The notes below the pieces were generated by a model. The model was not told the origin of the DNA. It searched no databases and saw only the letters and a program-made list of their open reading frames with translations. 32,713 nt of DNA from Clostridia bacterium (lineage in GTDB: Bacteria > Bacillota > Clostridia > Christensenellales > Aristaeellaceae), in the NCBI GenBank assembly GCA_017543905.1, contig JAFYFC010000035.1:1-32713 (forward strand), in the 5' to 3' direction. The position numbers were made by a program, and so were the translations under genes. Of the stretch, positions 8,225 to 16,061 are shown piece by piece; position 1 is the stretch's first letter, and each line of letters begins with the position of its first letter.

Positions 8225-9660
8225 CCTTTCGCGCCTCCCGTTTTGGTTTCCCCGCACAGAACGTAGCTGCCGTTTTTGTCCTTGAGTATATCAAGAGGGC
8301 TAAGTCCTGTTTCGCGCGCGAGTATATCCAGCACGCGCGGCCCGCAGAAGCCTCCCTGGCAGCGTCCCATGCCCGTGCCTGCGCGCCGCTTTATGCCGTC
8401 CACGGATACGGGCGGTATGGGGGAGCGGATCGCGTCCACGATCTCGCCCTCGGTTATTGTTTCGCAGCGGCAGATCACGCGTCCGTACAGCGGGTTTTCG
8501 GAGATCGCCTTTATTTTTTCCTCGTCGGTCAGCTCCTTGAAGCGCAGCTTTCTGCGCGTATGTACGGCGGCGGGGTTCGCTTCGAGCAGGAGTCCGTCGC
8601 CGGCGAGCAGCTTGAGCGCCTCCTCCGCGATCGCGGGCGCGGCGGTGAGTCCGGGGGATTTGATGCCCGCCAGGTCCAGAAAATGCGGCGCGGCGAACCC
8701 GATAATAAAGTCGTCCTTGTCGGTGTTTGCGCGCATTCCCGCAAAATTGCGTATGGAGTTTCTGTAATTGATGTCCGGAATGGTTTTCGCTGCGGCGTTC
8801 CGCACGAAATCAAGCCCGTCCGCGGTGGTGTTCACGCGCTCTCTGTCCGCGCAGGACACGGCGTTGGGACCTATAAGCAGATTACCGTGCACGGTAGGCG
8901 AAATCAGCACGCCCTTGCCTGCGTTTGACGGGCATTGAAACAGCGTGTGCTTCGCGCGGAAGCATTCGGCCTTGTCCATAAGATAATAATCGCCGCGCGT
9001 GGGCTTTACGGTGAACGCGGGCGTTGCGACCATGTTGTGCAGCGTATCGCTGTTTACGCCGGACGCGTTTATTACGTACTTCGCGCTTACGGTGCCGCTT
9101 GCGGTGGTTATAATGTAACCGTCACCGCTCCGGCTTATCTGCTTAACCTCGCTGCCGAGGCGTATTTCCGCTCCGTTCGTCACGGCGACCTCGGCGAGCG
9201 CGAGCGCGTATTCCCAGGGATTAACTATACCTGCCGACGGGGCGTAGAGCGCGCCCGTCACCTCGGGCGAAACGTACTTTTCCATTTCGAGCACGCGCGC
9301 TTTGCTTATTATTTCAAGCCCGGGGACACCGTTTTTTACGCCGCGTTCGTACAGCTTGCGTATGGTTTTATCGTCCTCTTCACTGAATGCCAAAACCAGT
9401 GAACCGACGTTTTTATACGGCACGTCCAGCTCCGCGCAGATTTTCGGCGCCAGCTCGCAGCCGCGCACGTTCAGCCGCGCCATCAGCGTGCCGGGCTCTG
9501 GATCGAAGCCCGCATGGATTATCGCGCTGTTGGCGCGCGTCGCGCCCAGCGCTATGTCGTTTTCCTTTTCGAGCACCACGGTCTTCACGCTGTACATGGA
9601 CAGCGCGTGAGCCGCCGCCGCGCCGATTATTCCGCAGCCGATTATTGCCACATCGTACAT
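8221..9660 (-). CDS. GlpA-like FAD-dependent dehydrogenase with BFD-type [2Fe-2S] domain
   Basis: A 479-residue flavoprotein of the DAO/glycerol-3-phosphate dehydrogenase family. The N-terminus has the FAD motif GCGIIGAAAAHAL (residues 8-20), then GATRANSAIIHAGFDPEPGT (39-58), which is typical of anaerobic GlpA and hydroxyglutarate oxidase relatives. The C-terminal part (about 390-450) is a BFD-like [2Fe-2S] domain with Cys397, Cys399 (VICRCET), Cys434 and Cys439 (CQGGFC). The expected reaction is oxidation of sn-glycerol 3-phosphate or a related hydroxy-acid, passing electrons to the following flavoprotein and DUF1667 protein. No glycerol kinase or transporter lies nearby, so the substrate stays open. 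SD GAGGTG precedes the ATG at 9660. The tatD stop is 18 bases upstream, suggesting readthrough transcription from there. Confidence 0.85.
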   Translation of the reverse strand: MYDVAIIGCGIIGAAAAHALSMYSVKTVVLEKENDIALGATRANSAIIHAGFDPEPGTLMARLNVRGCELAPKICAELDVPYKNVGSLVLAFSEEDDKTIRKLYERGVKNGVPGLEIISKARVLEMEKYVSPEVTGALYAPSAGIVNPWEYALALAEVAVTNGAEIRLGSEVKQISRSGDGYIITTASGTVSAKYVINASGVNSDTLHNMVATPAFTVKPTRGDYYLMDKAECFRAKHTLFQCPSNAGKGVLISPTVHGNLLIGPNAVSCADRERVNTTADGLDFVRNAAAKTIPDINYRNSIRNFAGMRANTDKDDFIIGFAAPHFLDLAGIKSPGLTAAPAIAEEALKLLAGDGLLLEANPAAVHTRRKLRFKELTDEEKIKAISENPLYGRVICRCETITEGEIVDAIRSPIPPVSVDGIKRRAGTGMGRCQGGFCGPRVLDILARETGLSPLDILKDKNGSYVLCGETKTGGAKG

Positions 9661-9678
9661 AGGGAGTCACCTCGTATA

Positions 9679-10452
9679 TCAAAGCCCGAAGGCGTTCGTT
9701 GCGTTTTCGAAAGTGATGCGTGAAACCTCTTCCGCGTCCATGCCGCGTATATCCGCCAGCTTTTCGCAGACGTATTTTACGTTGGCGGGTTCGTTGCGCT
9801 TTCCGCGCAGAGGCACGGGCGACATATAGGGGCAGTCGGTTTCTATCAGTATTCTGTCAAGCGGTATATTCTGCGCAACCCGCGTGAGCACAGGCGTGTT
9901 TTTGAATGTGAGCGAGCCGGAAAACGAAATGTAGTATCCCATGCGTATGTATTCGTTCGCGCTTTCAAGGCTTCCGCCGTAACAGTGCATGATACCGCGC
10001 GGTAGACAGCCGCGCGCCTTGAATTCGTTCATGATTTCATACGCGTCGCCGTGCGCCTCGCGTATATGCAGAACTGCGGGCATACCAAGCTCGTACGCAA
10101 GCTGAAGCTGCTCCCGGAATACTTCCTTTTGCTTGTCGCGCGGAGAAAAATCGTAATGATAGTCGAGCCCGATTTCACCAAGCGCTATCATTTTTTCACC
10201 GCCGAGCACGGAAGCTATGCGCTTTATCGTCGCGTCTGTCCGCTTTTCAGCGTCGTGCGGGTGCAGCCCGTAAGCTCCGTACAGGAAAGCGTGCGCGTTT
10301 ATAAGAGAAATCACGTCGCTGCCGTCCAGCGAAGCGTCGCCTATCACGACGGCGTTTTCGACGCCGCATTCGTGCATGCGCGCGATGACCTCGCTTCTAT
10401 CCGCGTCGAACGCGGCGTCGTTTATATGACAGTGCGTGTCAAAAAGCTTCAT
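9679..10452 (-). CDS. tatD: TatD family metal-dependent hydrolase (DNase)
   Basis: A 257-residue TIM-barrel hydrolase of the TatD/YcfH family, generally linked to 3'-5' DNA exonuclease or DNA repair activity in the cytoplasm. The metal ligands are all visible: His7 and His9 (DTHCHIN), Glu93 (ALGEIGLDYHYD), His129 (AVLHIREAH), His156 (IMHCYGG) and Asp206 (IETDCPYMSP). The length is typical. Its start lies 16 bases after the stop of the SH3b-lysozyme gene and has no clear SD, so expression may depend on upstream translation. In many Firmicutes tatD follows metG or precedes rnmV/ksgA; here it sits between a wall hydrolase and a flavoprotein module. No function in common with those neighbours is evident. 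Confidence 0.93.
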   Translation of the reverse strand: MKLFDTHCHINDAAFDADRSEVIARMHECGVENAVVIGDASLDGSDVISLINAHAFLYGAYGLHPHDAEKRTDATIKRIASVLGGEKMIALGEIGLDYHYDFSPRDKQKEVFREQLQLAYELGMPAVLHIREAHGDAYEIMNEFKARGCLPRGIMHCYGGSLESANEYIRMGYYISFSGSLTFKNTPVLTRVAQNIPLDRILIETDCPYMSPVPLRGKRNEPANVKYVCEKLADIRGMDAEEVSRITFENATNAFGL

Positions 10453-10468
10453 AATTAATAAAACGCTG

Positions 10469-11980
10469 TCAGTGCGCGTATTTTACCCAGTATACGTCGC
10501 GCGCTCTGATCCCGCGCTTGTCGGAGGAGCTTTCAAGCGCCGCGGGACGTTCGTAATGATAGCAGAAATAATAGCCCGCGTCGTATGCGCCCTGCGCGGT
10601 GTTTTCTATCTCCAGAAGCGCCTTGTGATACAGCACGTAGCGCTCTGCCAGATCGTATTTTAAAAACTTGAGCTGCCCTTCGAGCGAATACGGATCGAAG
10701 CCGTTTTTTTCGCACCAGCTTTCAAGCAGCGCAAAGCGCGTGGTCGACCACTGGCAGATGCCTTGATAATTCTTGCCCTTCCCGGAGGTCGGACTGAAAT
10801 TCGACTCCTGCTTTAAATTCCCCATGATGCCGCACGCGACGGCCTCGTTATACACTGTTTCACGCGTGAAAAACAGCCAGACCTTTTCTTCGTTGGAGGT
10901 GGAGGTGTCTGTGAATATATCGTCAGTGGATACGTACGTAGGCGAGGGAGTCGGAGTAGGCGCGGGCGTGGGAGACGGAGTGGGCGCGATTGACGGGGTC
11001 GGCGCAGGCGTCGCGGCGGGCGCGAAGCTTGCCGAAAGCCCGGACCTGAGCGTGTAGCCGTATCTGCCGTTCAGGCTTATGTACGTCCACTTCTCGTTAT
11101 ACGCCTGTACCTCTATGCTTACTCCTTTTTTGAGACTGCCCAGATACACGCTGGCGGTAGAGGGCGACGAATACACCTTGACGCTGCTCGATTTGACCTT
11201 GGCGGTGAAGGGCGTGCAGGGATAAAGCGGTTCGCCGGCGACGGTCGTATCCTGCTTAAGATTGGTCTTTTTGCAGTACCCGAATGAACCGTCGAGCTCG
11301 ATAAACGCCCACTGGCTGTTGTAGGCAAGCACCTTTACCACGGTGCCGCGCTTTAGGTTGCCCAGCTTTTTGGACGAGGCAGACGCCTTGGCATATATGT
11401 TCAGCGAGGCGCAGTTCACATAAGCTTCGAATTCAGACTCGGTCACGCTGCCGCTTAATACATATTGCTTCTGCTCCTGCTCAGACGCCGTCTGCGAGGG
11501 TGCAGGGGTCTCGCTTTTGACCGCGTTGGTCAGGCAGGCCTTCTGTATATAGGCTGCGGTCCCGTTTTTCTCTATCATGACCCAGGAACCGTTCACCGCC
11601 AGCACGTTGACCTCGGTGCCCTTGGAAATCGCTTTTTTATCCGAGCTTGTGGAGGGTTTTTCGTACACGTAAGCGCTGCGGTTCGTCTGCGCGGTCATGT
11701 TCAGAGGAGTGATTATGCTGATATCCTTCAGATACATGTAGCCGGTGCTGTTTCCGCTGCGTACCTTCGCCTTTTCGCTGCCCTGCTCGAGCACCTGCAC
11801 GATTTGATATTTGTACGCGTAAGCGGCGCGTGTGCCCATGGACGCGTCCGTGTAAACGCGCGATTTAGTGACCTTTACGTATGCCCAGGCATATGCGCTG
11901 TCCGCGTGCGCAGCTTCTACTGATGATAATAACAGTATAAGCGCCAGCATAAGCGCTGCAAGGCGAGAGATGCGTTTCAT
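10469..11980 (-). CDS. Secreted SH3b repeat protein with phage-tail-type lysozyme domain
   Basis: A 503-residue exported wall hydrolase. Residues 1-27 are a signal peptide (MKRISR, hydrophobic run, AAHADS). Four bacterial SH3 domains follow at about 29-88, 98-152, 185-241 and 260-315, each with the V-x-V-L or I-x-V-x-AYN and W-x-x-I pattern. A Pro/Thr/Ser/Ala linker (320-348) leads to a C-terminal domain (362-503) resembling Phage_lysozyme2/tail lysozyme: AVACGIMGNLKQESNFSP with Glu392 as the likely catalytic acid, GICQWSTTRFALLESW, and a final YHYERP region. It should bind peptidoglycan through the SH3b units and cut it. Synthesis is driven by a near-perfect promoter at 12015-12043, and the ATG follows GGAGGCCGTT. 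It heads the minus-strand run and ends 16 bases before tatD. A host autolysin is more likely than a phage remnant because no phage genes surround it. Confidence 0.88.
   Translation of the reverse strand: MKRISRLAALMLALILLLSSVEAAHADSAYAWAYVKVTKSRVYTDASMGTRAAYAYKYQIVQVLEQGSEKAKVRSGNSTGYMYLKDISIITPLNMTAQTNRSAYVYEKPSTSSDKKAISKGTEVNVLAVNGSWVMIEKNGTAAYIQKACLTNAVKSETPAPSQTASEQEQKQYVLSGSVTESEFEAYVNCASLNIYAKASASSKKLGNLKRGTVVKVLAYNSQWAFIELDGSFGYCKKTNLKQDTTVAGEPLYPCTPFTAKVKSSSVKVYSSPSTASVYLGSLKKGVSIEVQAYNEKWTYISLNGRYGYTLRSGLSASFAPAATPAPTPSIAPTPSPTPAPTPTPSPTYVSTDDIFTDTSTSNEEKVWLFFTRETVYNEAVACGIMGNLKQESNFSPTSGKGKNYQGICQWSTTRFALLESWCEKNGFDPYSLEGQLKFLKYDLAERYVLYHKALLEIENTAQGAYDAGYYFCYHYERPAALESSSDKRGIRARDVYWVKYAH
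10937..11023 (-). repeat. Pro/Thr/Ser-rich linker with short DNA repeats
   Basis: The DNA codes for alternating Pro-Thr, Pro-Ala and Pro-Ser pairs (residues about 320-348 of the SH3b-lysozyme). The unit is an imperfect 6-base repeat that could change length by slippage. It separates the binding domains from the catalytic domain. Confidence 0.7.
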
Positions 11981-12014
11981 AACGGCCTCCGCAATTATTT
12001 CATTTCAACTACGA

Positions 12015-12043
12015 ATTATAACATATGTATGACGAAATGTCAA
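12015..12043 (-). promoter_or_regulatory. Consensus sigma-A promoter for the SH3b-lysozyme gene
   Basis: Read on the minus strand, TTGACA (plus 12038-12043) and TATAAT (plus 12015-12020) are separated by exactly 17 bases, a perfect consensus on both boxes. The start codon lies 34 bases downstream of the -10 box. Just upstream of the -35 box is a small inverted repeat, CACATA (12044-12049) and TATGTG (12057-12062), a possible operator. Confidence 0.8.
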
Positions 12044-12079
12044 CACATATGAAGCGTATGTGCGGCTTTTGCGGATTTG

Positions 12080-12108
12080 TTGAAATGATACGGAAAATGG
12101 GCTAAAAT
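12080..12108 (+). promoter_or_regulatory. Promoter for the yhaM-topB-serine acetyltransferase operon
   Basis: TTGAAA (12080-12085), a 17-base spacer and TAAAAT (12103-12108) lie upstream of AAGGAG at about 12123-12128 and the ATG at 12138. It is divergent from the promoter at 12015-12043, with the two -35 boxes only about 36 bases apart. Confidence 0.7.
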
Positions 12109-12137
12109 AAGCATAAAAGAGGAAGGAGACTGCCGGC

Positions 12138-13106
12138 ATGAAAGAACAGATTCGTATTGCGGACATGATGAACGGCGTGCGCTTTGAAGGGTTTCTGTTG
12201 GTTAAATCTTCTCAGCAGAAGACAGCCCAGAACGGTTCAAAGTACCTCGACATGACGCTTGTGGACACGTCGGGCGAAATTAACGCCAAAATGTGGGACG
12301 GCACGGTTCTGCCTCCCGAGCCTGGCAAGGTAATAAAGCTGCGCGGCATGGTGCAGGAATACAATTCGCATCTGCAAATGCGCGCAGACAAGATACGCGA
12401 AAGCACGCCTGAGGACGGCGTCGAAATGGACAGACTCGTGCCCTGCGCGCCCAGACCCGCGGACGAAATGCTGGACGAGTTACTCAACCGCGCGAACAAC
12501 ATAGCCGACCGGCAGCTCAAGGAGCTTGTGCTCAGACGGCTTGACGAGGCGGGGGACAAGCTGCAGTTCGTTCCTGCGGCAGTAAGGCTCCACCACGCGC
12601 AAAGAAGCGGCTTGCTTAATCATACGACTACCATGCTTAAAGGGGCGGAGTTTATATGCGATCTGTATCCGTTCCTCGACCGTGATCTGCTCGCGGCGGG
12701 CGTGATCCTGCACGACCTTTGCAAAATAGAAGAGATGAACACGGACGAATCCGGTCTTGCCTCGGACTATACGGCGCAGGGAAATCTTTTAGGGCACATA
12801 GTCATGGGCGTGAGCCGTCTGGACAGGCAGGGACGCGAGCTCGGCGTAGACGAAGAGCTGCTCATGCTGCTTGAGCACATGATACTTTCCCATCACGACC
12901 TGCCGGAATACGGTTCCCCGAAGCAGCCGATGTTCCCGGAGGCAGAGGCGCTGCACATATTGGACCTGCTGGATGCGCGCATGTTTGAAATGAAGAACGA
13001 ATGCGACAAGGTAACGCCCGGCAGTTTTACCGAGCGCATCTGGTCTCTTGACAACCGCAAGCTTTACAGACGCAAAGGCGCGCCGGCGCAAAAGAGCGGC
13101 GAATAA
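12138..13106 (+). CDS. yhaM: 3'-5' exoribonuclease YhaM family (OB-fold plus HD domain)
   Basis: A 322-residue cytoplasmic nuclease. Residues about 15-90 form an OB-fold nucleic-acid-binding region (DMTLVDTSGEINAKMWDG, 38-55). Residues about 150-280 form an HD domain with His162 (LLNHTTTML), His192-Asp193 (VILHDLCKIEEM), His220 (NLLGHIVMG), His252-His253 (MILSHHDLPEYGSP) and a late Asp near 277-279. This order and the length match YhaM of Bacillus, a metal-dependent 3'-5' exonuclease that trims RNA ends and also cuts single-stranded DNA. The AAGGAG SD at about 12123 supports ATG 12138. topB begins 3 bases after the stop, so the two are cotranscribed, which would join RNA/DNA end trimming with topology control. 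The gene has its own promoter. Confidence 0.93.
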   Translation: MKEQIRIADMMNGVRFEGFLLVKSSQQKTAQNGSKYLDMTLVDTSGEINAKMWDGTVLPPEPGKVIKLRGMVQEYNSHLQMRADKIRESTPEDGVEMDRLVPCAPRPADEMLDELLNRANNIADRQLKELVLRRLDEAGDKLQFVPAAVRLHHAQRSGLLNHTTTMLKGAEFICDLYPFLDRDLLAAGVILHDLCKIEEMNTDESGLASDYTAQGNLLGHIVMGVSRLDRQGRELGVDEELLMLLEHMILSHHDLPEYGSPKQPMFPEAEALHILDLLDARMFEMKNECDKVTPGSFTERIWSLDNRKLYRRKGAPAQKSGE

Positions 13107-13109
13107 CGC

Positions 13110-14966
13110 ATGAAAACGCTTGTGGTAGCCGAAAAGCCCTCGGTGGGGAGAGACATCGCGCGCGTACTCAAGGCCGGCACGCGCGGCGAAGGCTACCTTT
13201 CAAACGACGCATACATAGTCACGTGGGCGATAGGGCACCTCGTGAGCCTTATGGAGCCGGACGAGCTTAATGAAAAATACGCAAGGTGGAGAACGGACGA
13301 CCTTCCGATACTGCCGGAGACCATACCGCTAAAGGTGCTGCCGGACACGAAAAAGCAGTTCGATACCGTTAAAAAGCTTATGAACTCAAAAGAAGTCTCG
13401 GATATCGTCTGCGCGACGGATGCGGGACGGGAGGGCGAGCTGATATTCAGGTATATCTACACGATGGCGGGCTGCGCAAAGCCGGTCAGGCGGCTGTGGA
13501 TATCGTCGATGACGGACGACGCTATAACTGCGGGCTTTGCGTCGCTCAGACCGTCTGCGGACTATGAAGGTCTGTACGCCTCTGCAAAATGCCGCTCCGA
13601 GGCTGACTGGATGGTGGGCATGAACGCCACGCGCGCGTTTACCTTAAGATATGGCTGCCTGCTCAGCGCGGGGCGCGTTCAGACGCCGACGCTTGCGCTT
13701 ATCGTGAAGCGGGACAAGGAGATAGCACAGTTCAAACCCGAACCGTACTGGGAGCTTACGGCGACGTTTGAAGGCTGGAAGGGTCTTTGGTTTGATCCGG
13801 AAACGAAATCGAGCCGCATAGACACAAAGCAGAAGGCGGACGCGATAAATGCGAAAATCAAAGGCAAAACCGGCATTGTAAAAGATATAAAATACGAAGA
13901 AAAGCGCGTGCCACCGGAAAAACTGTACGACCTTACCACGCTTCAGCGCGAGGCGAACCGCAAATTCGGCTTTTCCGCAGACAAAACGCTGAAGCTCGCG
14001 CAGTCCCTGTATGAAACGCGCAAGCTAATAACATATCCGCGCACGGATTCCAGATACCTGCCCGACGATATGAAGGCAAAGGTGATCAGCACACTTGAAA
14101 AGCTGCCGCAGCCGTATGCGGAGCTCGTAAACGCGGTCAGACCCTTGAAAACCGCCTTTAGGATATACGACAACGCAAAAATCAGCGACCACCATGCGAT
14201 AGTTCCGACCGATAAGCCCTCAGGCGCGGCCAATCTTAGCGAGGATGAAAAGAAGATATACGATCTGGTCGTGCGCAGACTTATAGCCAACCATTACCCT
14301 GATTATGTTTATAAGGCCGGCACGCTTATAACTGAGTGCGAGGGCGAGACGTTCAAAACAAACAGCGTGAGCGTAGTCGACAAGGGCTGGAAAGCATTGT
14401 ATAAGGACGACGCCGACAAGGAGAGCGAAGACGGAGCCGCCTCTCTTCCGCAGGTCAATAAGGGCGACAAAACCGCTGTTAAGAGCGCGAGCATAAAGCA
14501 GCACGCGACTAAGCCGCCCAAGCCGTACACAGACGACACACTGCTTAAGGCGATGGAGGACGCGGGCAAAACGATAGAGGACGAGGAGCTGCGAGAGAAG
14601 ATGAAGGACGCCGGGCTCGGCACACCCGCGACCCGCGCCGCGATAATAACCAGACTTCTGCAGGTCGGTTATGTGACACGGCAGAAAAAGCAGCTTACGT
14701 CCACCCCAAAGGGGCGTACGTTCATATCGGTCGTGCCGGAGCAGATGTCCAGCGCCCTTACTACCGGCAAATGGGAGCGTGCGCTGGCTAAAATGTCCGG
14801 GGTGACAAACGAAACCGAAATCAGCGAAAAGCAGCTTAAATTCATGCAGAGCATCAGACGCTACAGTGAGTTTTTGGTATCCTACTGCAGGAAAGACGCG
14901 CCGCAGGTATATTTTGAAAAGGAAGTATATAAGCCGCATAAGGGCCGGAGGAAAAGCGCAAAATGA
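13110..14966 (+). CDS. topB: DNA topoisomerase III (type IA)
   Basis: A 618-residue type IA topoisomerase that relaxes negative supercoils and decatenates DNA through a 5'-phosphotyrosine intermediate. The Toprim part shows VVAEKPSVGRDIA (residues 5-17) and CATDAGREGELIF (101-113). The central domains show SAGRVQTPTLALIVKRDKEI (186-205) and the active-site region KLITYPRTDSRYLP with Tyr309. The C-terminal end is short and basic and lacks the Cys-rich zinc ribbons of TopA, which fits TopB. It follows yhaM by 3 bases. Its stop overlaps the start of the serine acetyltransferase gene by 4 bases (ATGA, 14963-14966). TopB is often accessory or plasmid-borne in Firmicutes, but no conjugation genes are seen here, so a chromosomal copy is likely. 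Confidence 0.96.
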   Translation: MKTLVVAEKPSVGRDIARVLKAGTRGEGYLSNDAYIVTWAIGHLVSLMEPDELNEKYARWRTDDLPILPETIPLKVLPDTKKQFDTVKKLMNSKEVSDIVCATDAGREGELIFRYIYTMAGCAKPVRRLWISSMTDDAITAGFASLRPSADYEGLYASAKCRSEADWMVGMNATRAFTLRYGCLLSAGRVQTPTLALIVKRDKEIAQFKPEPYWELTATFEGWKGLWFDPETKSSRIDTKQKADAINAKIKGKTGIVKDIKYEEKRVPPEKLYDLTTLQREANRKFGFSADKTLKLAQSLYETRKLITYPRTDSRYLPDDMKAKVISTLEKLPQPYAELVNAVRPLKTAFRIYDNAKISDHHAIVPTDKPSGAANLSEDEKKIYDLVVRRLIANHYPDYVYKAGTLITECEGETFKTNSVSVVDKGWKALYKDDADKESEDGAASLPQVNKGDKTAVKSASIKQHATKPPKPYTDDTLLKAMEDAGKTIEDEELREKMKDAGLGTPATRAAIITRLLQVGYVTRQKKQLTSTPKGRTFISVVPEQMSSALTTGKWERALAKMSGVTNETEISEKQLKFMQSIRRYSEFLVSYCRKDAPQVYFEKEVYKPHKGRRKSAK

Positions 14967-15817
14967 ACGAAGGTATTGAAAAGGCCGTGCTTGAAAGCGC
15001 GCGCCTCATGAACGAATTTGCCCTGACGGACAAGACCATAGCCTATCCGGGCGCGGGACTGCCGGACAGGGAGAAAATCATCCGCCTGACAGAGGAACTC
15101 AGAAGCTGCATGTTTCCCGGCTATTTCGGTTGCCCCGCTCCGCGGCAGAATCCGTTTGCGGCCGGCTTCAAGCTGAGCGCGATAGCGGCGGGGCTTGAAA
15201 AGCAGGCGCTGGCCGCGCTGTCGGCGTGCGGCGGGAAGGAAGACGCGCAGAAGCGCGCGGAGGACACGGTCGAGCATTTTCTAACAGAGCTTCCAAACGT
15301 TCAAAGGCTGCTTGCTACTGACGTAGAGGCGCTGTTTGACGGCGACCCTGCCGCGATTTCGCGCACGGACGTTATATTTTCCTACCCCGGACTGTTCGCG
15401 ATCACGATCTACCGTCTCGCGCACGTGCTCTACAATCAAAATCTGCCGCTCATACCGCGCATGATGACCGAATACGCGCACGGTCAGACCGGCATAGACA
15501 TTAACGCGGGAGCAAAAATAGGCGCGTATTTCTTTATAGACCACGGCACCGGCGTCGTCATAGGCGAAACGACTGAGATAGGCGATTACGTGAAGCTTTA
15601 TCAGGGCGTGACTCTCGGCGCGCTATCCACGCGCGAAGGTCAGCGTCTGAGCGGCGTAAAGCGCCATCCCACGCTCGGAAACCGCGTCACTGTGTACTCA
15701 GGAGCCTCCATACTCGGAGGCGAAACGGTCATAGGCGACGACTGCATAATCGGCGGCAACGCGTTCGTCACGTCCTCGGTGCCTGCGGGCACGCGCGTGA
15801 TCCTCAAGGATAGGTGA
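14963..15817 (+). CDS. Serine O-acetyltransferase (CysE/EpsC type, long N-terminal domain)
   Basis: A 284-residue left-handed beta-helix acetyltransferase that should make O-acetyl-L-serine from L-serine and acetyl-CoA, the committed step of cysteine synthesis. The SAT catalytic region is clear: Asp179 (GIDINAGAKIG) and His194 (FFIDHGTGVVIGETTEIGD) with the 15-residue Asp-His spacing known from E. coli CysE, followed by VKLYQGVTLGAL and hexapeptide repeats to the end. The N-terminal helical part (1-160) is longer than in the short EpsC form and resembles the long form of anaerobes. Its start overlaps the topB stop (ATGA), with GGAGGAAAAGC upstream, so it is translationally coupled to topB. 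No cysK lies next to it. The gene should end its operon before the structured region at 15918-15962. Confidence 0.92.
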   Translation: MNEGIEKAVLESARLMNEFALTDKTIAYPGAGLPDREKIIRLTEELRSCMFPGYFGCPAPRQNPFAAGFKLSAIAAGLEKQALAALSACGGKEDAQKRAEDTVEHFLTELPNVQRLLATDVEALFDGDPAAISRTDVIFSYPGLFAITIYRLAHVLYNQNLPLIPRMMTEYAHGQTGIDINAGAKIGAYFFIDHGTGVVIGETTEIGDYVKLYQGVTLGALSTREGQRLSGVKRHPTLGNRVTVYSGASILGGETVIGDDCIIGGNAFVTSSVPAGTRVILKDR

Positions 15818-15917
15818 AAGACGCCCGAAAGCGTGACTGTGCAGGCGGATTTTGCAGCGTTTTCTGCATAAAACGTTCCCGGCGCGGGTTGCCTTACAGC
15901 TATAGATACCCTGCGCG

Positions 15918-15962
15918 GCGCAAAAACGGCACAAAAATTTGCCGGATTTCCGCTTTTTGCGC
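15918..15962. other. A/T-flanked nested stem-loop, possible terminator region after the acetyltransferase gene
   Basis: GCGCAAAAA (15918-15926) pairs with TTTTTGCGC (15954-15962), and CGGCA (15927-15931) pairs with TGCCG (15940-15944) inside, leaving 15945-15953 unpaired. The T run is inside the stem rather than after it, so it is an imperfect intrinsic terminator. The remaining part of the gap 15818-15983 shows only A-rich direct repeats. Confidence 0.4.
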
Positions 15963-15983
15963 ATAAAAACTGCACAAAACGTA

Positions 15984-16012
15984 TTGACAAAGCGCACGCT
16001 TTGGTATACAAT
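15984..16012 (+). promoter_or_regulatory. Promoter of the 956-residue membrane protein, with palindrome in the spacer
   Basis: TTGACA (15984-15989), a 17-base spacer and TACAAT (16007-16012) form a near-consensus sigma-A promoter. A 16-base palindrome, CAAAGCG-CA-CGCTTTG (15988-16003), fills most of the spacer, and a second, GACGCAT-A-ATGCGTC (16023-16037), lies just after the expected start of transcription. Both are positioned like operators. Confidence 0.7.
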
Positions 16013-16061
16013 ACGTTTAACAGACGCATAATGCGTCCATAAACGAAAAGGAGACTGCGAT

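Noticed and set aside
10469..11980. Phage tail lysozyme as a sign of a prophage
   Set aside because: The gene has a signal peptide, four SH3b domains and a host-type promoter, and no structural phage gene, integrase or att site is nearby.
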